DNA of 50,890 nucleotides from Tepidiphilus sp. J10. GTDB lineage: Bacteria > Pseudomonadota > Gammaproteobacteria > Burkholderiales > Thiobacillaceae. The notes beneath the pieces are model-generated. The model was not told the origin of the DNA and did not search any database. It worked only from the letters and a program-made list of their open reading frames with translations. The position numbers and the translations under genes are program-made. The stretch is from contig CAMDGQ010000026.1 of the NCBI GenBank assembly GCA_945897955.1, positions 1 to 50,890 on the forward strand, read 5' to 3'. Shown here piece by piece: positions 46,128 through 50,890 of this stretch; position 1 is the first letter of the stretch; the number at the start of each line of letters is the position of its first letter.

Positions 46128-46188
46128 GCGCACTCCCCGACTTGTCGTATCCCGCGCTGCGGGTTGGGCTGATCCGCCCGAAACCGAT

Positions 46189-47019
46189 TCAGAGCCCCAG
46201 GCGTTGCCAGATTGCCGAAGTCAGGCCGGCCTGATTCAGCGTGTAGAAATGCAGACCCGGCGCGCCGCCACGCAGCAGCTTGTCGCACATGCCGGCGACG
46301 AAATCGAGGCCGAACGCCTTGATCGACGCGGTGTCGTCCTGATAGCTCTCCATTTTGTTGCTCAGCCAGCGCGGAATCTCGGCGCCGCAGGCGGCGGAGA
46401 AGCGCGACAACTGGCTGAAATTGGAGATCGGCATGATGCCCGGCACGATGGGTAGCGTGACGCCAAGCGCGGCGCAGTCATCGACGAAATTGAAATAGGC
46501 GTCCGGATTGAAGAAATACTGGGTGATCGCTGCGTTGGCGCCGGCCTCGGCCTTGCGCTTGAAGTTCAGCAGGTCGTCGCGGTAATTGCGCGCCTGCGGG
46601 TGCATTTCCGGATAGGCCGCCACCTCGATCTGGAACCAGTCGCCGGTTTGCTCGCGGATGAAGCTGACCAGTTCGTTGGCGTAGCGAAACTCGCCCGGCT
46701 CGGCCATGCCGGAGGGCAGATCGCCGCGCAGCGCGACGATATGGCGGATGCCGTTGGCGCGATAGGTTTCCAGAATTTCGCGAATGCTCTCGCGCGTCGA
46801 AGCCACGCAGGACAGATGCGGCGCGGCGGCGAGCCCGGCGGCCTGGATATCGAGCACCGTTTCCAGGGTGCGATCGCGTGTTGAACCGCCAGCGCCGAAA
46901 GTCACCGAGAAAAACTCGGGTTTGAGCTGAGCCAGTTGCGCGCGCGCGTCACGCAGCTTGTCCATGCCCTCGGGCGTTTTCGGTGGAAAGAATTCGAGGC
47001 TGAAAGTACGTGCGGTCAT
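46189..47019 (-). CDS. metF: 5,10-methylenetetrahydrofolate reductase
   Basis: Makes 5-methyltetrahydrofolate for methionine synthesis, using FAD. 276 residues, a TIM barrel: SLEFFPPKTPEGMDKL at the start with the catalytic glutamate, FSVTFGAGGSTRDRTLE, HLSCVASTRESIREIL, VALRGDLP, AAYPEMHPQA, ITQYFFNPDAYFNFVDDC and PGIMPISNFSQLSRFS. Usual length and complete. No SAM or SAH riboswitch was recognised in the 53-base leader. Confidence 0.96.
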   Translation of the reverse strand: MTARTFSLEFFPPKTPEGMDKLRDARAQLAQLKPEFFSVTFGAGGSTRDRTLETVLDIQAAGLAAAPHLSCVASTRESIREILETYRANGIRHIVALRGDLPSGMAEPGEFRYANELVSFIREQTGDWFQIEVAAYPEMHPQARNYRDDLLNFKRKAEAGANAAITQYFFNPDAYFNFVDDCAALGVTLPIVPGIMPISNFSQLSRFSAACGAEIPRWLSNKMESYQDDTASIKAFGLDFVAGMCDKLLRGGAPGLHFYTLNQAGLTSAIWQRLGL

Positions 47020-47072
47020 AGTCTGGATTAGTGAAGTGAAATGGGAGATGGGTCGGGATTCTAACCGGGGGT

Positions 47073-48119
47073 TTATCCCAACACGACGCCGAGGCCCTTG
47101 CCGATGAACCAGGTCGCCGCGCCGGCGGCGGCGCCGATCAGTAACATGCGCAGGCCACCGGCAAACGCGTTCAGGCCGGTGAACAGGCTAAGCGCCGCGC
47201 CGACGCCGAACAGACTGATGCCGGTGGCGGCCAGGACGCCGTAAAAGGCGTTTGTGCCGGACAGCAGGAGATAGGGCAGCACCGGCAGGAAAGCGCCGAT
47301 TGCGAACGCGAAAAACGAACTGATCGAAGCGCCCCAGGGCGAGCCGAGTTCGTCAGGGTTCAAGCCGAGTTCTTCCCGGGCCAGCGTATCCAGCGCCCGA
47401 TCCGGGTCGGCGATCAGCGCCTGCGCCAGCCGCACGGCTTCTTCCCTGCCGACGCCCTTGGCCTGATAGATCAACGCAAGTTCGGCGGCTTCCTCGCCGG
47501 GATACTGGTCGAGTTCCTCGCGCTCCAGCGCAATCTGGTATTCGTGAAACTCGCGCTGCGAACGCATCGACACATATTCGCCTGCCGCCATTGAAAACGC
47601 GCCGGCCAACAGCCCGGCGACGCCGGACAGCAGGATCATGTCGGCGCCCGCGCCTGCGCCGGCGACCCCGAGAATCAGGCTGGCGTTGGAAATCAGGCCG
47701 TCGTTGACGCCGAACACCGCCGCGCGCAGGTTGCCGCTGCCGGCGTTCTTGTGTTTTTCGCCGCGCATCTGCTCCAGGCTGGTCGGCGTCGAGTGCGGCT
47801 GACTGCCTTGATACAGGCTCATGCCGCGCACCTTCATCGCGGCCAGGATGCCTTTCAACGGCCGCACGCCGAAGCGCGGAATCAACCAGGCGACCAGGCG
47901 GGCGCGCGCGTCGGGCGTGAAGCCTGTCGGCGGCGGCTCGCCCAGCTTGCCCAATTCCACCTCCCACAGCGCGGCCTGCCCATCAGCGGCGCGCGCCAGT
48001 TCGAGAAACAGCACCTGCCGGGTTGTTCCGGATTCCGCGTCGGATACGACGCGATAAAGCCAGGCCGAGCGCTTCTCCTCGTGCCAGCTTGCCAGTGCCT
48101 GCGCTGCATGGGATTGCAT
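47073..48119 (-). CDS. VIT1/CCC1-family membrane protein with a ferritin-like N-terminal domain
   Basis: A 348-residue protein: the first 100-110 residues resemble a rubrerythrin/ferritin-like helical domain (SWHEEKRSAWLYRVVSD, LFLELARAADGQAALWEVELGKL), then the VIT1 membrane domain (GNLRAAVFGVNDGLISNASLILGVAGAG, AGAFSMAAGEYVSMRSQREFHEYQ, and three C-terminal helices). VIT1/CCC1 relatives move Fe2+ or Mn2+; the membrane-bound ferritin A arrangement is known for iron export. Eight bases after yifB, so likely in the same operon; a Fur-family gene lies 2.5 kb away. Confidence 0.88.
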   Translation of the reverse strand: MQSHAAQALASWHEEKRSAWLYRVVSDAESGTTRQVLFLELARAADGQAALWEVELGKLGEPPPTGFTPDARARLVAWLIPRFGVRPLKGILAAMKVRGMSLYQGSQPHSTPTSLEQMRGEKHKNAGSGNLRAAVFGVNDGLISNASLILGVAGAGAGADMILLSGVAGLLAGAFSMAAGEYVSMRSQREFHEYQIALEREELDQYPGEEAAELALIYQAKGVGREEAVRLAQALIADPDRALDTLAREELGLNPDELGSPWGASISSFFAFAIGAFLPVLPYLLLSGTNAFYGVLAATGISLFGVGAALSLFTGLNAFAGGLRMLLIGAAAGAATWFIGKGLGVVLG

Positions 48120-48127
48120 GTGGACCT

Positions 48128-49621
48128 CTATGAATGGATGCCGCGCCGATACTGCACGGCTTCGGCGATCTGGCTGGCGCGGATGGCTTCATCGCCGGCC
48201 AGATCGGCGATGCTGCGCGCCACGCGCAGGATGCGATGGTAAGCGCGGGCGGACAGATTGAGCCGCGCGATGGCCTGGCGCAACAAGGCCATCGCGGCCG
48301 CCTCGGGCTGGCAATGCTGGTCGATTTCCTTGCTGCCGAGTTGCGCGTTGGCCTTGCCCTGGCGCGCAATCTGGATCGCGCGCGCCGCAGCCACGCGCTG
48401 GCGCACCACCGCCGAGGGCTCACCCTCACCGGCGGCGGTCATTTCCGCCTCGGGCAGCGCGGCGACCTCAATGTGCAGGTCGATGCGATCCAGCAACGGG
48501 CCGGATATGCGGCCGCGATAGCGCGCCACCAGTTCCGGCGAGCAATGGCACTGGCCGCCGGGGTGCCCGAGATAACCGCACGGGCAAGGATTCATCGCAG
48601 CGATGAGCTGGAAGCGCGCCGGGAAGTCGGCCTGCCGCGCCGCGCGCGAGATGGTGATGCGGCCGGCTTCGAGCGGTTCGCGCAGCACTTCCAGCGCCTT
48701 GCGATCGAATTCCGGCAATTCGTCCAGGAACAGCACGCCATGTGTGGCCTGGCTGATTTCGCCCGGACGCGGCGGGTTGCCGCCGCCGACCAGGGCGACG
48801 CCGGAAGCGGTGTGGTGCGGCGATCGGTACGGCCGCAGGCGCCAGTTTTCGCTGCGGAAGTTGCCGGTCAATGACAGCACGGCGGCGGATTCGAGCGCCT
48901 CGGCCTGGGTCATCGGTGGCAGGATGCCGGGCAGCCGGCTGGCCAGCATCGACTTGCCGGTGCCCGGCGGCCCGCTCATCAACAGCGAATGGCCGCCGGC
49001 GGCGGCGACTTCGAGCGCGCGGCGGGCATGCTGCTGGCCCTTCACATCGGCCAGGTCGGCGTAATCGGGTTGCGCCACGTCCGCGCGCGGCACGACGCGC
49101 GGCAACGGCGTGCGGCCGGTCAGATGCGCGCACACTGCCAGCAGGCTGTCGGCGGCATAGACCTCGGCGCCCTCGGCCAGCGCCGCCTCCTCGGCACTGG
49201 CGCGCGGCAGGATGAAGGCGCGGCCGCTGCGCGCGGCGCTCAACATCATCGCCAGCGCGCCGCGTATCGGCCGCAACGCGCCGGTCAACGCCAGCTCGCC
49301 GGCAAATTCGTAATCCTTCAGCTTGTCCGCCGGCAACTGTCCGGAAGCAGCGAGCAGGCCGAGCGCGATGGGCAGATCGAAGCGGCCGGATTCCTTCGGC
49401 AGATCGGCCGGCGCAAGGTTGACGGTGATGCGCCGTTGCGGAAATTCATAACCGGATTGCAGCAAGGCCGCGCGCACCCGGTCGCGCGCCTCCTTCACCT
49501 CCGCCTCGGCCAGCCCGACCAGCGTGAACGCCGGCAAGCCGTTGGCCAGATGCGCCTCGACGACGACCTCCGGCGCATCCATGCCGGCCAGCGCGCGGCT
49601 GCTAACAACGGCTAATGTCAT
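48128..49621 (-). CDS. comM: YifB/ComM-type Mg-chelatase-like AAA+ ATPase
   Basis: A 497-residue ATPase: N-terminal LonC-like domain (GLPAFTLVGLAEAEVKEARDRVRAAL in part, ITVNLAPADLPKESGRFDLPIALGLL), Walker A MSGPPGTGKSMLASRLPGILPPM, sensor region GVLFLDELPEFDRKALEVLREPLE (Walker B), a cysteine pair in NPCPCGYLGH, and the C-terminal helical lid. ComM helps branch migration during natural transformation in relatives. GGGGAG precedes the ATG. Twelve bases after the DUF815 gene. Confidence 0.93.
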   Translation of the reverse strand: MTLAVVSSRALAGMDAPEVVVEAHLANGLPAFTLVGLAEAEVKEARDRVRAALLQSGYEFPQRRITVNLAPADLPKESGRFDLPIALGLLAASGQLPADKLKDYEFAGELALTGALRPIRGALAMMLSAARSGRAFILPRASAEEAALAEGAEVYAADSLLAVCAHLTGRTPLPRVVPRADVAQPDYADLADVKGQQHARRALEVAAAGGHSLLMSGPPGTGKSMLASRLPGILPPMTQAEALESAAVLSLTGNFRSENWRLRPYRSPHHTASGVALVGGGNPPRPGEISQATHGVLFLDELPEFDRKALEVLREPLEAGRITISRAARQADFPARFQLIAAMNPCPCGYLGHPGGQCHCSPELVARYRGRISGPLLDRIDLHIEVAALPEAEMTAAGEGEPSAVVRQRVAAARAIQIARQGKANAQLGSKEIDQHCQPEAAAMALLRQAIARLNLSARAYHRILRVARSIADLAGDEAIRASQIAEAVQYRRGIHS

Positions 49622-49633
49622 TTATCTCCCCGT

Positions 49634-50554
49634 TTATTTGCGCCGCTTCAAGCCCTGCCGCCCGACCCAGTCGCGCGCGAACTGCTGCGCGACGCGGCCG
49701 GAACGGCCGCCGCGCTGAATCGCCCATTGCAGGGCTTCGACGCGGGTTGCCTCGCTCTGGATGCCGCCCAGCGCGGCGATCCAGCCGGCAACAATGGCCA
49801 GATAGGCGTCCTGATCGAACGGATAGAAAGTCAGGATCAGGCCGAAACGGTCGGACAGCGAAATCTTTTCCTCGATGCTCTCGCCCGGCCGCACCTCGCC
49901 ACCGAGATGTTGCGTGGCCTCGTTTTCGGCGAAAAATTCCGGCATCAGATGGCGCCGGTTCGAGGTCGCGCAGATCAGCACGTTATCCGGCAGGCCGGCG
50001 ATGGAGCCGTCGAGCGCGGCTTTCAGCGGCTTGTAAGCGGCGTCGCCCGGCTCGAACGAAAGATCGTCGGCGAACAGAATGAACTTGCCGGGCTGGTTTT
50101 CCAGCCGCGCGGTGATATCGGGCAGATCGATCAGATCGTCGCGATCGACTTCCACCAGGCGCAGCCCCTTCTTGCCGTAGCGCGGCAGCAAAGCCTTGAC
50201 CAGCGACGACTTGCCGCAACCGCGACTGCCGGCGAGCAACACGTTATTTGCCGGCAAGCCCTTGAGAAACTGGCGGATGTTGCGGTCGAGGCTGTCCTTC
50301 TGCGCGTCAATGCCGGACAACGCCGCCCACGGCGGGCAGTTCAGCGTCGTCACCGGCGCCAGCATGCCGATACCAAGACCGGATTGCCTGCGCCAGCGGC
50401 AAGCCAGTGTCTGCCGCCAATCGACGCGCGCCGGCGCCGCCGGCAGCCAGGCATCCAGCCGCGCCAGCAGATCGTTGCCGCGCGCGATCAGCAAGGCGAG
50501 TTCCGGGTTGATCAGGTAACGGGGTAGTTCGTCTTCGTTGTCGTCCATGTCCAT
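49634..50554 (-). CDS. DUF815-family AAA+ ATPase
   Basis: A 306-residue cytoplasmic ATPase: Walker A LLAGSRGCGKSSLVKALLPR, Walker B FILFADDLSFEP, sensor CATSNRRHLMPEF, arginine-finger region DRFGLILTFYPFDQDAYLAI and a C-terminal RSGRVAQQFARDWVGR. The family is widespread in proteobacteria and uncharacterised; the fold suggests a helicase-loader-like or chaperone ATPase. The ATG at 50554 is used; an ATG two codons in is equally good. First gene of the DUF815-comM-VIT1 set. Confidence 0.9.
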   Translation of the reverse strand: MDMDDNEDELPRYLINPELALLIARGNDLLARLDAWLPAAPARVDWRQTLACRWRRQSGLGIGMLAPVTTLNCPPWAALSGIDAQKDSLDRNIRQFLKGLPANNVLLAGSRGCGKSSLVKALLPRYGKKGLRLVEVDRDDLIDLPDITARLENQPGKFILFADDLSFEPGDAAYKPLKAALDGSIAGLPDNVLICATSNRRHLMPEFFAENEATQHLGGEVRPGESIEEKISLSDRFGLILTFYPFDQDAYLAIVAGWIAALGGIQSEATRVEALQWAIQRGGRSGRVAQQFARDWVGRQGLKRRK

Positions 50555-50675
50555 GACCGGGTTTCCGCTTTGCGAAAAGGCATTCTATACGGCCAGCCGA
50601 CGGCGCAGGACCGGGCTGGCGACAGCCAACCCTTCCAGCGGCATACTTCAGGCCTGTCCCGGCTCTCGTAAGATC

Positions 50676-50890
50676 ATGCAAGCGAACCCATCCAATCCAT
50701 CTCCGGCCCGCAGCAGATTGCTCGATGTCGGCGCGCGCACGACACCGGCACGCGAGCAGGTGCTCGATATCCTGTTGGCCGCGACGCGGGCGCTGAGCCA
50801 TCAGGAAATCGAGTCGGCCGCACGCGAACAAGGCTCGAATTTCGATCGCGTCACGCTCTACCGCGTGCTCGATTGGCTGGTGACGCAGGG
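50676..50890 (+). CDS. Fur-family transcription regulator, N-terminal part
   Basis: 71 codons before the window ends. After a 20-residue tail comes the winged-helix DNA-binding domain: TPAREQVLDILLAATRALSHQEIESAA and FDRVTLYRVLDWLV, typical of Fur/Zur/PerR (recognition helix TLYRVL). The metal-binding dimerisation domain lies outside, so Fur, Zur and PerR types cannot be separated. Divergent from the DUF815 gene over a 121-base gap. Confidence 0.88.
   Translation, partial: MQANPSNPSPARSRLLDVGARTTPAREQVLDILLAATRALSHQEIESAAREQGSNFDRVTLYRVLDWLVTQ

Noticed and set aside
46134..46188. Terminator between metF and the response regulator
   Set aside because: The hairpin CCCGC-GCT-GCGGG at 46151-46163 has only a five-base stem and no T-run on the minus strand.

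Overview
The window looks like chromosomal DNA of a GC-rich betaproteobacterium with sulfur and nitrogen respiration genes (Rhodocyclales/Nitrosomonadales-like; this is inferred from gene content, no marker RNA is present). It carries flavocytochrome c sulfide dehydrogenase, an octaheme nitrite reductase, a DsrS homologue, a hemL-thiE-thiD cluster and the betaproteobacterial order pilG-pilH-pilI-pilJ-chpA. I saw no rRNA, tRNA, CRISPR array, prophage or transposase gene.

Layout. 1-2.6 kb: the N-terminal part of Aas (minus strand), a 239-bp MITE-like element whose right terminal repeat reaches into the stop codon of an orphan PhnD-like binding protein gene, then an intergenic region with two perfect FNR-type boxes (TTGAT-N4-ATCAA). 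2.6-7.3 kb: a Crp/Fnr regulator, a third perfect FNR-type box, the sulfide dehydrogenase pair fccA-fccB, an octaheme nitrite reductase and a strong terminator. 7.4-11.5 kb: thiD-thiE-hemL-dsrS overlapping on the minus strand, with a divergent rubredoxin. 11.5-21.7 kb: a PhnD-like/rhodanese fusion followed by the Pil-Chp chemosensory genes that control type IV pili. 21.8-35.3 kb: housekeeping and redox genes (uppP, rdgC, nfeD-stomatin pair, prfC, a Tim44-like protein, a BaiN/YhiN-type flavoprotein, tatD, a diheme lipoprotein, hslR, an amine-oxidase/PPO-type flavoprotein, DJ-1, CBS protein).

35.3-39.9 kb is an accessory block: VapB-VapC toxin-antitoxin, then an MmeI-like type IIG restriction-modification gene. 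This gene has a frameshift and also contains three palindromic repeats that are read in frame as peptide inserts. The same kind of GTAG...CTAC palindromes flank it. 40-50.9 kb: a metallo-beta-lactamase-fold hydrolase, an RsuA-type pseudouridine synthase, PPK2, a three-gene two-component cluster with a small membrane protein, metF, a ferritin-like/VIT1 membrane protein, yifB/comM, a DUF815 ATPase and the start of a Fur-family gene.

Working together: the most coherent unit is the sulfide/nitrite region. A Crp/Fnr regulator has the E-xx-S-R recognition pattern expected to read TTGAT half-sites. Perfect boxes lie upstream of it and upstream of fccAB. This predicts oxygen- or NO-linked control of periplasmic sulfide oxidation together with nitrite reduction to ammonium. 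The control and the coupling are inferences. The protein identities rest on visible motifs.
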